Under the pieces are notes generated by a model that saw only the letters and a list, made by a program, of their open reading frames with translations, did no database searches and was not told the origin of the DNA. A DNA stretch of 55,341 bases. Origin: Paracoccus sanguinis (GTDB taxonomy: Bacteria > Pseudomonadota > Alphaproteobacteria > Rhodobacterales > Rhodobacteraceae). The position numbers and the translations under genes were made by a program. Each line of letters starts with the position of its first letter. Position 1 is the stretch's first letter. Of the stretch, positions 17,391 through 26,899 are shown in pieces. Location: assembly GCF_900106665.1 (NCBI RefSeq), contig NZ_FNNA01000010.1:1-55341 (forward strand), written 5' to 3'.

Positions 17391-19163
17391 ATGGAAGTCA
17401 AGGTTCCCGATATTGGCGATTTCAAGGACGTGCCGGTCATCAGCATCCTCGTGGCCGTGGGCGATGAGGTGGCCGAGGAACAACCGCTGATCGAGCTTGA
17501 GTCCGACAAGGCGACGATGGAGGTGCCCTCTCCCGCCGCCGGCCGGATCGCGGCAATTGCGGTTAAGCCGGGCGACAGGGTGTCGGAAGGCGCGCTGATC
17601 CTGAGGTTGGAGGAGGCTGCGGGCGCCGCCACGGGCGAGGTCGAGCCGCGCAACACCGACAGCGGCTATGGCGGACGCGGCGGTCCGACTGACGCCCCGG
17701 CCGGGCCGCAGCCCGCCCCGGCGGCAGTCCCCGCCTCCGCGCGCGGCGACATCCATGCCGAGGTCGTGGTGCTCGGCTCGGGTCCCGGCGGCTACACCGC
17801 CGCCTTCCGGGCCGCAGATCTCGGCAAGAAGGTCGTGCTGATCGAGCGTAACCCGACCCTCGGTGGCGTCTGTCTCAACGTCGGCTGCATTCCCTCAAAG
17901 GCGCTGCTGCACGCCGCCAAGGTCATCACCGAGGCCGAAGAGATGGCCGGCCACGGCATCGCCTTCGACACGCCCGTGGTGGACCTCGACAAGCTGCGCG
18001 GCTGGAAGGACTCGGTTGTCAAGCAACTGACCGGCGGCCTGTCCGGGCTGGCCAAGGGCCGCAAGGTGCAGGTGGTGACGGGCAGCGGCCGCTTCACCGG
18101 CCCGAACATGATCGAGGTCGAACGGGACGGGGCGAAAACATCGGTCAGCTTCGACCAGTGCATCATCGCCGCCGGGTCGGAACCCGTGACGCTGCCCTTC
18201 ATCCCGCATGACGACCCCCGCGTGATTGATTCCACCGGCGCGCTGGAACTGGACGGCATCCCCGAACGGATGCTGGTGCTGGGCGGCGGCATCATCGGGC
18301 TGGAGATGGCCTGCGTCTATGACGCGCTCGGCACCCGCATCACGGTGGTCGAGCTGATGGACCAGATCATCCCCGGCGCCGACAAGGACATCGTCAAGCC
18401 CCTGCACAAACGCAGCGAGGGACGGTATGAAAAGATCCTGCTGAAGACCAGGGTCACGGACGTGAAGGCGGGCGACGATGGCCTGACCGTCACCTTCGAG
18501 GACGAGAAGGGCGCGACCACGACCGACACGTTCGACCGCCTTCTGGTCGCGGTCGGGCGTCGCCCTAACGGCAAGCTGATCGGGGCCGAGGCGGCGGGCG
18601 TCGCAGTCGACGAGCGCGGCTTCATCGCCGTGGACAGCCAGCAGCGCACCAACGTGCCGCACATCTTCGCCATCGGCGACGTCGTGGGTCAGCCGATGCT
18701 GGCGCACAAGGCGGTGCACGAGGGCAAGGTCGCGGCCGAGGTCGCGGCGGGGCAAAACCGCCATTTCGACGCCCGCGTGATCCCCTCGGTCGCCTACACC
18801 GACCCCGAGGTCGCCTGGGTCGGCGTCACCGAGGCGCAGGCCAAGGCCGAGGGCCGCAAGATCGGCAAGGGGGTGTTCCCCTGGGCCGCCTCGGGGCGGT
18901 CGCTGTCCTTGGGCCGGTCGGAAGGCATCACCAAGGTCATCTTCGACGAGGCCGACGATCGGGTGATCGGCGCGTGCATCGTCGGGCCGAACGCGGGCGA
19001 CCTGATCGCCGAGGTGGCGCTGGCGATCGAGATGGGCGCCGACGCGGTGGACCTGGGCCATACCATCCACCCCCACCCGACGCTGAGCGAGACGGTCAAC
19101 TTCGCCGCCGAGATGTTCGAGGGCACGATCACCGACCTGATCCCGCCGAAGAAGCGGCACTGA
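17391..19163 (+). CDS. lpd: Dihydrolipoamide dehydrogenase (E3) with N-terminal lipoyl domain
   Basis: 590 residues, about 115 longer than ordinary E3. Residues 1-78 are a lipoyl domain with the same DKATMEVPSP lysine site as AceF. An Ala/Pro linker is followed by the flavoprotein: FAD motif VVLGSGPGGYTAAFRAADLG, redox disulfide GGVCLNVGCIPSK, and NAD motif VLGGGIIGLEMACVY. The C-terminal active-site His is in HTIHPHPTLSETV. It reoxidises dihydrolipoyl groups using NAD+. Lipoyl-E3 fusions occur in beta- and gammaproteobacterial PDH operons. The start has GGGAGGG upstream, 14 bp after aceF. Confidence 0.96.
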   Translation: MEVKVPDIGDFKDVPVISILVAVGDEVAEEQPLIELESDKATMEVPSPAAGRIAAIAVKPGDRVSEGALILRLEEAAGAATGEVEPRNTDSGYGGRGGPTDAPAGPQPAPAAVPASARGDIHAEVVVLGSGPGGYTAAFRAADLGKKVVLIERNPTLGGVCLNVGCIPSKALLHAAKVITEAEEMAGHGIAFDTPVVDLDKLRGWKDSVVKQLTGGLSGLAKGRKVQVVTGSGRFTGPNMIEVERDGAKTSVSFDQCIIAAGSEPVTLPFIPHDDPRVIDSTGALELDGIPERMLVLGGGIIGLEMACVYDALGTRITVVELMDQIIPGADKDIVKPLHKRSEGRYEKILLKTRVTDVKAGDDGLTVTFEDEKGATTTDTFDRLLVAVGRRPNGKLIGAEAAGVAVDERGFIAVDSQQRTNVPHIFAIGDVVGQPMLAHKAVHEGKVAAEVAAGQNRHFDARVIPSVAYTDPEVAWVGVTEAQAKAEGRKIGKGVFPWAASGRSLSLGRSEGITKVIFDEADDRVIGACIVGPNAGDLIAEVALAIEMGADAVDLGHTIHPHPTLSETVNFAAEMFEGTITDLIPPKKRH

Positions 19164-19274
19164 GCCGGGCGCGCCCGTATCCCGGTTTTCTGAAAGCCCG
19201 GCACGGGGAGGTCGCGCCGGGGACCACTGGAGCAACAAGACGGCGGGGCTGTCCCCGTGATCCGAGGAGGAAAG

Positions 19275-21050
19275 ATGACTGGTTTCCTGATATTCATCCT
19301 GGCCCTGCTGCCGATCGCGACAGTGTTCCTGTTGCTGGTGGTGCTGGAACGCTCGGCCAAGCTTTCGATGTTCGTGGCGTACCTAGTTACGGCGGCAACG
19401 GCCCTTCTGGTTTGGGGCACCGACCTGAACAAGGTTCTGGGGGCCACCGCCAACGGGGCCATCACCGCGATCAGCCTTCTCTACATCATCTTCGGCGCGA
19501 TCCTGCTGCTGTTCACGCTTGAGGAAAGCGGCGGCATCCGGTCCATCCGCAGCGGCTTCACCAGCATCTCGCCCGACCGGCGCGTGCAGGCCATCATCAT
19601 CGCCTGGCTGTTCGGCTCGCTGATCGAGGGCGCGTCGGGTTTCGGCACTCCCGCCGCCATCGCCGCGCCCCTGCTGGTCGCGATCGGCTTTCCCGCCATG
19701 GCCGCGGTTCTCGTGACGCTGATCATTCAAAGCACGCCGGTGTCCTTCGGCGCGGTCGGCACGCCGATCCTCGTCGGCGTCAACACCGGCCTCGGCGGCC
19801 AGGAGATCGTCGAGTCGACCATCGCGCCGATGGCCTACAGCGACTATCTGCTGGAGATCGCCGTCAAGGTCGCCACCATCCACGGCCTCGTGGGCTTCCT
19901 GATCCCGCTGATGCTGGTCGGGATGCTGACGCGCTTCTTCGGATCCAACCGCTCGTTCATCGAAGGCTTCCGCATCTGGAAATTCGCGCTGTTCGCGGGC
20001 CTCGCCTTCACCATCCCCTACTGGATCATCGCCAACATCCTGGGGCCGGAGTTCCCGTCGCTTCTGGGCGGCATCATCGGCCTGCTGATCGTCGTTCCGG
20101 CGGCGCGGGCGGGCTTCCTGATGCCGAAGGAGGTCTTCGACTTCCCGCCCCGCACCCAATGGGACGACGCCTGGGTTGGCAAGCTGGACGACCTTGAGGA
20201 TCACCACGCCAGCCGTCCGGTGATGCCGCTGCTGAAGGCATGGGCGCCCTATCTGCTGGTCGTGGTGCTCTTGGTGCTGACCCGCGCGGTCGGACCGGTC
20301 AAGGCATGGCTCACTTCGCCCGAAGTGACGGTGGCGCTGGACAACCTGTTCGCCTCGGGCATCAACGCGCGGGTGCAGGTTCTGTATCTGCCCGGCACGG
20401 TGCTGATCCTTGCGTCGATTTTCGCCTTCTTCCTGCACGGGATGAGCGGGCGGGACTATGGCCGGGCGCTGCGGTCCTCGGGTTCGACCATGATCGCCGC
20501 CGCGCCCGCGCTGCTGCTGGCGGTGCCGATGGTGCAGGTGTTCATCAACTCGGCCTCGGACAGCCTGCCCAGCATGCCGATCGTCCTGGCCGAGGGCGTG
20601 TCGGCGGCGGTGGGTCAGGCATGGCCCATGTTCGCGCCGCTGATCGGGGCGATGGGCGCCTTTGTCGCCGGGTCGAACACGATCAGCAACATGATGTTCT
20701 CGCTGTTCCAGTTCTCGACCGCCGAGCAGATCGGCCTGGGCGCGGCGGGCGCGGGCACCGTGGTGGCGCTGCAGGCCATCGGGGGGGCCGCGGGCAACAT
20801 GATCTGCGTGCACAACGTGGTCGCCGCCTCGGCCACGGTGGGCCTCGTCAACCGCGAGGGCGAGATCATCCGCATGACCCTGATCCCGATGACCTACTAC
20901 ATCGTCCAGGGCGGGTTCATCGGGCTTGCGCTGCTGGCCGGGGGATTCAACATGTGGTGGATCGCGGCGGCGGTCTGGGCGGCGGCCGTGCTGCTGTTCA
21001 TGTCGCGGAACCGGGGGCGCGCGTCCAACCCCGTCGCCGTGCGAAGCTGA
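19275..21050 (+). CDS. lctP: L-lactate permease family transporter
   Basis: 591 residues from ATG 19275, directly after GAGGAGGAAAG. The earlier GTG at 19257 lies before that ribosome site. The protein is very hydrophobic, with about 12-14 membrane segments and the family signature [23 protein letters not shown]. Conserved loops [12 protein letters not shown] and [15 protein letters not shown] mark the LldP/LctP family. It imports lactate (also glycolate) with protons across the inner membrane. It lies between the PDH genes and lutABC, so it supplies the substrate for the operon. Confidence 0.93.
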   Translation: MTGFLIFILALLPIATVFLLLVVLERSAKLSMFVAYLVTAATALLVWGTDLNKVLGATANGAITAISLLYIIFGAILLLFTLEESGGIRSIRSGFTSISPDRRVQAIIIAWLFGSLIEGASGFGTPAAIAAPLLVAIGFPAMAAVLVTLIIQSTPVSFGAVGTPILVGVNTGLGGQEIVESTIAPMAYSDYLLEIAVKVATIHGLVGFLIPLMLVGMLTRFFGSNRSFIEGFRIWKFALFAGLAFTIPYWIIANILGPEFPSLLGGIIGLLIVVPAARAGFLMPKEVFDFPPRTQWDDAWVGKLDDLEDHHASRPVMPLLKAWAPYLLVVVLLVLTRAVGPVKAWLTSPEVTVALDNLFASGINARVQVLYLPGTVLILASIFAFFLHGMSGRDYGRALRSSGSTMIAAAPALLLAVPMVQVFINSASDSLPSMPIVLAEGVSAAVGQAWPMFAPLIGAMGAFVAGSNTISNMMFSLFQFSTAEQIGLGAAGAGTVVALQAIGGAAGNMICVHNVVAASATVGLVNREGEIIRMTLIPMTYYIVQGGFIGLALLAGGFNMWWIAAAVWAAAVLLFMSRNRGRASNPVAVRS

Positions 21051-21060
21051 GGTAGGTAAA

Positions 21061-21828
21061 ATGTCCGCAAAGCCCAGTCCCCGCGTCGGCCTGTTCGTCA
21101 CCTGCCTTGTCGATGCCATCCGGCCCGGGATCGGCTTTGCGGCCATCCAGCTGCTGGAGGAAGCGGGCTGCCGGGTCGAGGTGCCGCAGGCCCAGACCTG
21201 CTGCGGCCAGCCGGCGTTGAACAGCGGCGATGACAAGGACGCGGCGGACCTTGCGCGCCGGACCATCGCCGCCTTCGAGGGCCATGACTATGTCGTGCTG
21301 CCCTCGGGGTCCTGCGCCGGGACGATGGTGCACGCCTATCCCGAACTGCTGGCGGGCGACCCGGAATGGGCCGCCCGCGCCCGCGACTTTGCCGCCCGGA
21401 CCCACGAGATCACCAGCTTCCTGGTAGATGTCATGGGCTACCGCCCCCAGGGCCGCCGTCTTGACGCGACGGCGACCTATCACGACAGCTGCGCGGGCCT
21501 TCGCGAACTCGGCATCGCCGCGCAGCCGCGCGCGCTTCTCGCCTCGGTCGAAGGGCTCGAGATGCGGGGGCTTGAGGGCAACGACGTCTGCTGCGGCTTC
21601 GGCGGCACCTTCTGCGTGAAATATTCCTCCATCTCGAACGCCATCGTCACCGAAAAGGCCGAGGCGGTCGAGCGCACCGGGGCCGACCTGCTGCTGTCGG
21701 GCGACCTCGGCTGCCTGATGAACATGGCGGGCAAGCTGCACCGGCGCGGCGCGAAGACCCGCTGCTTCCACACCATCGAGGTTCTGGCCGGCCGCGCGGG
21801 CGGCCCCGCCATCGGCGAGGAGGGCTGA
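21061..21828 (+). CDS. lutA: Lactate utilization protein LutA (Fe-S/CCG protein)
   Basis: 255 residues from ATG 21061 with AGGTAGG before it, 10 bp after lctP. Two CCG domains are present: CLVDAIRPG...QTCCGQPALN and YHDSCAGLRELG...NDVCCGFGGTFC...GDLGCLMN. The cysteines resemble those that hold special 4Fe-4S clusters in succinate:quinone or heterodisulfide reductase subunits. With LutB and LutC it oxidises L-lactate to pyruvate, passing electrons to the respiratory chain. Confidence 0.94.
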   Translation: MSAKPSPRVGLFVTCLVDAIRPGIGFAAIQLLEEAGCRVEVPQAQTCCGQPALNSGDDKDAADLARRTIAAFEGHDYVVLPSGSCAGTMVHAYPELLAGDPEWAARARDFAARTHEITSFLVDVMGYRPQGRRLDATATYHDSCAGLRELGIAAQPRALLASVEGLEMRGLEGNDVCCGFGGTFCVKYSSISNAIVTEKAEAVERTGADLLLSGDLGCLMNMAGKLHRRGAKTRCFHTIEVLAGRAGGPAIGEEG

Positions 21829-21830
21829 GC

Positions 21831-23270
21831 ATGAACGCCCCGCAGCAAGGCTTCAAGGAACGCGCCGACGCCGAACTGAAGAACGCGGTCCTGAAGATCG
21901 CCATCGACCGGACCACCGGCAACGCCGAGCGCAAGCGCGCCGTCGCGGTCGCCGCCTTTCCCGAGTTTGAGGCCGCCCGCGCACGGGGCCGCGCCATCAA
22001 GGACCATGTCATCGCCCATCTCGACCACTATCTCGAGATGTTCGAACGGAACGCCACCGCCGCGGGCGCGACCGTCCACTGGGCCAGTGATGACGCCGAG
22101 GCCCGCGCCATCATCACCCGCATCTGCCTTGAGGCCGACGCGAAGCTTGTCACCCGCGCGAAATCCATGCTGGGCGAAGAGATCGGCCTGCCGCATGCGC
22201 TGGCCGACGCCGGGATCGAGCGGGTCGAGACGGACCTGGCCGAGCACATCATCCAGCTTGCGGGCGAACGGCCGTCGCATATCGTCTGGCCAGCCATGCA
22301 CCGCACCCGCGAGCAGGTGGCCATCCTGTTCAAGGAAGCCCATCATCCCCCGCCCGCCGCCGATGATCCGGCAACCATGGTGCAAAGCGCCCGGCGCGAG
22401 CTGCGGGCCAAGTTCCTGGGCGCCGACATCGGCATCTCGGGGGCGAACTTCCTGGTCGCCGACACCGGCGCCACCTGCACCGTCACCAACGAGGGCAACG
22501 CCGAGCTGACCACCACGCCGCCCCGCATCCACATCGTGACGGCGGGGATCGAGAAGCTGGTGCCATCCACCGCCCACGCCTTCGCGCTGCTGCGGCTGCT
22601 GGTGCGGTCGGCCACGGGTGGCGAGATGACGCAGTACACCACCTTCCACTGCGGCCCGAAACGCCCCGGCGACGCCGACGGCCCCGAGGAGATGCACATC
22701 GTCCTGGTGGACAACGGCCGCACGCGGATGCTGGCCGACGAGTTCCGTCCCATGCTGCGCTGCATCCGCTGCGGGGCCTGCATGAACCATTGCGTGGTCT
22801 ATCGCCAGATCGGCGGGCACGCCTATGGCGGGACCTATCCCGGTCCCATGGGCGCGGTGCTGACGCCGGTTCTGGACGGGCTCGCGCAATCCCGCGACCT
22901 GCCCCATGCCTGCACCATGAACGGCCGCTGCGCCGAGGTCTGCCCGGTCGAGATCCCCCTGCCCACGCTGCTGCGGGCCTGGCGCATGCGCAGTTGGCGC
23001 GAGCGGCTGGAGCCCCGGTCCGTCCGCGCGGCCCTTGGCCTCTGGGCCATGGCGGCGCGGCGGCCGTGGCTTTACCGCCTGGGCAGCCGCATCGGCGTGC
23101 GGGCGCTGCGGCTGTTCGGGCGGCGCGGCTGGATCGGCAGCCTGCCCCTGGTCGGCGGCTGGACCGCCTACCGCGACCTGCCGCGCCCCCCGGGCCGCAC
23201 CTTCATGGAACAGTATCGCGCCGGACAGGCCGGGCGGGCCGGGCAGTCGGGGCGGGAGGCGCGGAAATGA
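21831..23270 (+). CDS. lutB: Lactate utilization protein LutB (Fe-S, LUD domain)
   Basis: 479 residues starting 2 bp after lutA. The N-terminal LUD domain (about residues 60-290) includes GISGANFLVADTGATCTVTNEGN. A ferredoxin-like pair of cluster motifs, CIRCGACMNHC and CTMNGRCAEVCP (about residues 310-385), would bind two 4Fe-4S clusters. It is the electron-transfer subunit of the LutABC L-lactate oxidising system. Its stop overlaps the lutC start (ATGA). Confidence 0.95.
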   Translation: MNAPQQGFKERADAELKNAVLKIAIDRTTGNAERKRAVAVAAFPEFEAARARGRAIKDHVIAHLDHYLEMFERNATAAGATVHWASDDAEARAIITRICLEADAKLVTRAKSMLGEEIGLPHALADAGIERVETDLAEHIIQLAGERPSHIVWPAMHRTREQVAILFKEAHHPPPAADDPATMVQSARRELRAKFLGADIGISGANFLVADTGATCTVTNEGNAELTTTPPRIHIVTAGIEKLVPSTAHAFALLRLLVRSATGGEMTQYTTFHCGPKRPGDADGPEEMHIVLVDNGRTRMLADEFRPMLRCIRCGACMNHCVVYRQIGGHAYGGTYPGPMGAVLTPVLDGLAQSRDLPHACTMNGRCAEVCPVEIPLPTLLRAWRMRSWRERLEPRSVRAALGLWAMAARRPWLYRLGSRIGVRALRLFGRRGWIGSLPLVGGWTAYRDLPRPPGRTFMEQYRAGQAGRAGQSGREARK

Positions 23271-23908
23271 GCGCGCGCGACCGCATCCTTGCCGCCATCC
23301 GCGCCGCCCGCCCGGCGCCCCTTCCACCCGCCGAGGCCATCGCCGCCGAGGCCGCCGCCCTGCTGGATGCGCCCGAAAGCGTCCGCCCCCGGCCTGTCGA
23401 AGCGGTGCTGGCGGCGGAGTTTGTGCGGAAAGCCTCGGCCCTCGGGACGAGTTTCGACCATCTGCCCGACAGGGCGGCGATCCCCTTGGCCGTCAAACGC
23501 TATCTGGACACACATGGCCTGCCGCCGGCGCTGGCGCTGCAGCCGGCCCCGGCGCTTGCCGCTCTGGACTGGACGGGCATAGACACCCGCGACACCGTCG
23601 CGCCTGACCAGGCGGCCGCCTTGGGGCTTGCCCTCTGGGGCATCGCCGAGACCGGGTCGCTGGTCATCCACTCCGGGGCGGATGCGCCGATCCTGCTGTC
23701 CTTCCTGCCGCTGCACCACATCGTCGTGCTCGAGGAACGCAGCCTGCTGCCGCATCTCGAAGACTATGCGGCGCGCATGGCGGGACAGCCCCAGCCCCGC
23801 AACGCCATCCTCATCACCGGCCCCAGCGGCACCACCGACATCGAGGGCAGCTATGTCCGGGGGGCGCACGGCCCCGGATTTCTGCATATCCTCATGATCG
23901 GCGGCTGA
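23267..23908 (+). CDS. lutC: Lactate utilization protein LutC (LUD domain)
   Basis: 213 residues from ATG 23267, overlapping the lutB stop by four bases. It is one LUD domain, with the family patterns ALWGIAETGSLVIHSG, LSFLPLHHIVVLEE and ITGPSGTTDIEGSYVRGAHGPG. It is the third subunit of the L-lactate oxidation system, and its exact catalytic contribution is not settled in the family. It closes the intact operon. The next downstream sequence is a decayed D-lactate dehydrogenase gene. Confidence 0.94.
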   Translation: MSARDRILAAIRAARPAPLPPAEAIAAEAAALLDAPESVRPRPVEAVLAAEFVRKASALGTSFDHLPDRAAIPLAVKRYLDTHGLPPALALQPAPALAALDWTGIDTRDTVAPDQAAALGLALWGIAETGSLVIHSGADAPILLSFLPLHHIVVLEERSLLPHLEDYAARMAGQPQPRNAILITGPSGTTDIEGSYVRGAHGPGFLHILMIGG

Positions 23909-23993
23909 GGCCGGTCCCGCCCGTCATGCGCATCCCGGACCATCCCGCGTCCGGGCTGCCCCGTCATCGCCGATCCGACTGGAGCTCACGAAC

Positions 23994-24400
23994 ATGACCC
24001 AGCGATCCCCGACTGACCTCAAGGCGGACCCCGCGCCTGTCGAACCCGTCCGGCCTTCCTTGACGCGCTTCGCGCAACCGTGGGGCCGCGCCACGTCCGG
24101 ACCCGGCCGCAGGACACCGAGCGCTTCCGCATGGATACCGCCCCGGTGGATGCGAGGCCAAGGCGGTCGTCCGCCCCGGCTAACTGCTGAACTGTGGCAG
24201 GTGCTGCAGCTTTGCGTGAGGGCGGGACGGATCGTGATCGCGTAGGAGGCCAACACCGGGCTGACCGAGGGCTCGCCCCCCAAGGGCACCTATGACCGGC
24301 CTGTTGCCCCCTTGTCGGCGGCTCCGGCCTGTCCTGCCCCTCTACATCAACGCCTGCTGTCTTCCCGGATACCGTCGCCGCTGCCATCCGGCCGCGACCG
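23994..24400 (+). pseudogene. dld: Decayed quinone-dependent D-lactate dehydrogenase (Dld) 5' part
   Basis: Pieces of the Dld N-terminus are readable in different frames. First is LDALRATVGPRHVRTRP followed by QDTERFR, then AELWQVLQLCVRAGRIVIA-stop-EANTGLTEGSPPKGTYDRPV. The stop is a TAG where the family has Gln in the IxQAANTGLTEG motif. A few more weakly similar residues follow. At least two frameshifts and one stop are present and the rest of the gene (over 450 codons) is missing. It lies 85 bp after lutC in the same orientation, so the ancestral operon probably handled both lactate isomers. Confidence 0.8.
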
Positions 24401-24670
24401 GCGGACCGGACCGGGCGGGGCGCGGCCCGGCATGTCACGTCTTCATGGCCGTGTCCCGATGCGCAGGGTTCATCATTTCCTTTCTTCCCGGTATCTGGCT
24501 GGGCAATGTTCTGAACCTGCCTGCAAACTTAGGTCGCTGCCCGTGGGCCTGCCGCCCCGCCCTGCGTCTGCGGGACTTGGCAGGCTTGCATCAGCCGGGG
24601 ACGCGGGGGGTTCAGATCCGGCCTTGCGCGCTGCCGGATAGCGCGCCGATGCGGACTGAAGGAAATGCTG

Positions 24671-25525
24671 ATGCAGAGCCCTGCGCCCCTGACGGTTCTT
24701 GGCCTTGTCGCCCTTGCCACCACGGCGATCGTCTGCGGCGACACGGCCGGCAAGCTGCTGACGGGGGCGGGGGTGCAGCCGCTGTTCGTGGCCTGGTCGC
24801 GCTTCGCGCTGGCGGCCCTGCTGCTGTTCTGGATGCTGGGCCTGGGGCCGGCCGGCCTGGGGCGCCTGCTGGACTGGCGGCTGATCCTGCGGGCGGCCCT
24901 GATCGTCGGCGCCATCGCCTCGATCCTGACCGCGCTTCGGACCGAGCCCATCGCGAATGTCTTTGGCGCCTTCTTCATCGGCCCGATCGTGGCCTATGTG
25001 CTGTCGGCCCTGCTGCTGGGCGAGCGCGTGTCCTGGGCGCGCACGGTGATGCTGGCGCTGGGATTTGCCGGCGTGCTGCTGGTCGTCCGGCCCGGCGGCG
25101 AGATGGGGACCGGCATGCTTTTCGCGGTGCTGGCCGGCACGCTATACGGCTCGTATCTTGCCGCGACGCGCTGGCTGACCGCCTTCTATCCGCCGCCCTT
25201 CCTGCTCGGCTCGCAACTGCTGATCGGGGCGGTGCTGCTGCTGCCTGCGGGCCTTGCCAGCATTCCGGCAAGCACCGACCTGCGGGTCTGGGTGCTTGTG
25301 ATCGTCAGTTCGCTTGCCTCTGCCTTCGGCAACTATCTGCTGGTGGTCGTGAACCGGACGACGCCGGCGACGGTCTCGGCGCCCCTCATCTATTTCCAGT
25401 TGATCGCCGCCACCGTGATCGGGTTCTTCGTCTTCGGCGACTGGCCGGAACCGCTGACCCTGCTGGGCCTTGCCGTGATCTTCGCCTCGGGTGTCGGCGG
25501 CCTGGCGCTAGTGCCGAAGCGCTAG
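24671..25525 (+). CDS. EamA/DMT-family transporter
   Basis: 284 residues from ATG 24671 (AAGGA seven bases upstream). The ATG at 24665 is too close to the ribosome site. About ten membrane segments form two EamA repeats (roughly residues 8-135 and 148-280). Typical signs are EPIANVFGAFFIGPIVAYVLSALLLGERV and the second-repeat FGNYLLVVVNRTTPATVSAPLIYFQLI-like region. Members export amino acids or other metabolites. The substrate here is unknown. It follows the relic dld and is not clearly part of the lactate operon. Confidence 0.88.
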   Translation: MQSPAPLTVLGLVALATTAIVCGDTAGKLLTGAGVQPLFVAWSRFALAALLLFWMLGLGPAGLGRLLDWRLILRAALIVGAIASILTALRTEPIANVFGAFFIGPIVAYVLSALLLGERVSWARTVMLALGFAGVLLVVRPGGEMGTGMLFAVLAGTLYGSYLAATRWLTAFYPPPFLLGSQLLIGAVLLLPAGLASIPASTDLRVWVLVIVSSLASAFGNYLLVVVNRTTPATVSAPLIYFQLIAATVIGFFVFGDWPEPLTLLGLAVIFASGVGGLALVPKR

Positions 25526-26027
25526 GCGCGGCGGCCCCGCTCGTGGCGTACACTGACAAGCGCCACGAAGCTGCTCTGCAGTAGCTCATCCCCTGCACGC
25601 GACCACCCGTGCAGCGGCGCGGGAGGTCTGCAGTAGCGACCTGTTCCCCGGACACGGCCGAGAAACCTAAACGCCGTCTGCAGAGCGCAGTGCGCCCAAG
25701 CGACGGTATGCAAACCGCAACAGGGCCAAAGGCGAGCGGAGCCCTTAAGGCAGGGGCGCATCTCGCGGCACGGGGATAAGCTCCTACGCTCCTACTCTAC
25801 GAGGCGGCCGCGCAAGCTCGACCCGGCCAGCGCACCCGCCACAACATGTGCAGATCACACGACCAGCCTGCGACAAACGCCTGTTTGTCGCAAATCCGTC
25901 CGGCCGACGGGCGCGCGGGCCCCCGAGCGCCCGTCCGTCTTACGATAAAATCGCAGTAATCTGTTTCCGATAACAGATTGCGGTCATATGTTTGTCGCAC
26001 ATCAGGATGCAGTAAAGGGGGCGGACG
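25526..26027. other. Gene-free stretch with res-like repeats
   Basis: No gene is seen. The right half (25869-25999) contains several inverted and direct repeats upstream of a truncated resolvase, listed separately. The left half (25526-25860) shows no recognisable feature. Confidence 0.5.
25869..25999. repeat. res-like inverted and direct repeats upstream of truncated resolvase
   Basis: TGCGACAAAC (25869-25878) and GTTTGTCGCA (25883-25892) form a perfect 10-bp inverted repeat with a 4-bp spacer. GTTTGTCGCA recurs at 25990-25999. Between them, AATCTGTT (25958-25965) and AACAGATT (25972-25979) form a second perfect dyad. The arrangement of several dyads just upstream of a serine recombinase gene is that of a res site with its subsites. 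The recombinase itself is broken, so the site may now be an orphan. Confidence 0.6.
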
Positions 26028-26189
26028 ATGGCTCTCGTCGGCTACGCCCGTATCTCGACATCAGAGGCTGGTCAGATCATGGACCGCCAGCTCGATGCGC
26101 TCGCTGCCGCAGGCTGCGAGCGGGTGTTCGAGGACCGTGCATCGGGGGCATCGGGGGCAACGGGGGCCAAGGACCGGCCCGGCCTCTGA
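26028..26189 (+). pseudogene. Truncated serine resolvase (N-terminus)
   Basis: The first about 50 codons encode the start of a resolvase/invertase: [20 protein letters not shown], then [19 protein letters not shown] (catalytic Ser in ARIST). After about 26150 the sequence degenerates (gcatcgggggcatcggggg) and ends at a stop at 26187. The rest of the catalytic domain and the DNA-binding domain are absent. The sequence that follows belongs to an unrelated permease relic on the other strand, so the gene was cut by a rearrangement. Confidence 0.85.
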
Positions 26190-26560
26190 CCGCCGTCTCG
26201 CGTAGGATGATCTCCCACCGGTAAAGGCACAGCGCCACGAAGCGGCCGGACAGGCGCGGGGCCAGTTCCCAAAGCCACAGCACCGCGCCGCGCGGCGCGT
26301 CGGGACGCAGCGGCAGCAACGCCGCCTCGCGCCCCAGCCAGCTGGAACCCCAGCGTCGGCAGCCCGATGAACCCCAGCACGGCGGACGAGCGCAGCCCGC
26401 ACTCGACGCGGTACATCACGTAGCTTTCCATCTGCCGCGCCACCAGCGGCAGCCGCGCCCGGCCCGACGTTCGACGGCAGCGCCCCGATGCCCCCGGCGG
26501 CTCGATCCTGCGGAGCTGACCGGCGATGCCGGTTCAGCGCCGCAGGACTGGCGCGGCGCA
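26190..26560 (-). pseudogene. Phosphonate-type ABC permease relic (PhnE-like)
   Basis: The minus strand reads RLPLVARQMESYVMYRVECG followed by LRSSAVLGFIGLPTLGFQL, a clear match to the transmembrane region of PhnE-type permeases. After a small frame change it continues EAALLPLRPDAP, LWLWELAPRLSGRFVALCLY and RWEIILRETAV, resembling the start of a second permease repeat. No start, stop or complete domain remains, and the 3' side is cut at the resolvase fragment. It is a remnant of a phosphonate or phosphite uptake operon. Confidence 0.6.
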
Positions 26561-26899
26561 CTTAACCAACATCAGTCCGAAAGTTGCCGTCCGGAGGCAG
26601 CCAAAGCGGCCCGCGCGCGTTTCAGGTGGGACCGCACGGGTATTTTCGCCGGGCCCCGCCCAGATCCGCAGCACCGTTTCACAGCCCCATGTGATCACGC
26701 CGATCCACGGGTCCGGGATCCTGCCCGCCCCCTGGGGATGCAGGCGAAACGGGCGAGACCGGCTTGGGCCGCGACCCGCCCCCGGGCAGGCGGCGATCGC
26801 CCGCACTCGGTCCACGAACGACGGCTGAGCGGTCGCTGCCGATCCGCCCAGCCACCCGACGGCCGCCGCAGGCCGAAACCAGATCAGGGATATTGCACC
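26561..26899. other. No gene seen upstream of manganese catalase
   Basis: 339 bp of GC-rich sequence with no supported coding region. It must contain the promoter of the manganese catalase gene, but no clear -35/-10 pair stands out. Confidence 0.4.

Noticed and set aside
23935..23960. Terminator after lutC
   Set aside because: A CCCGGA...TCCGGG hairpin exists but has no T-run and lies just before the dld relic, so it is not supported as a terminator.
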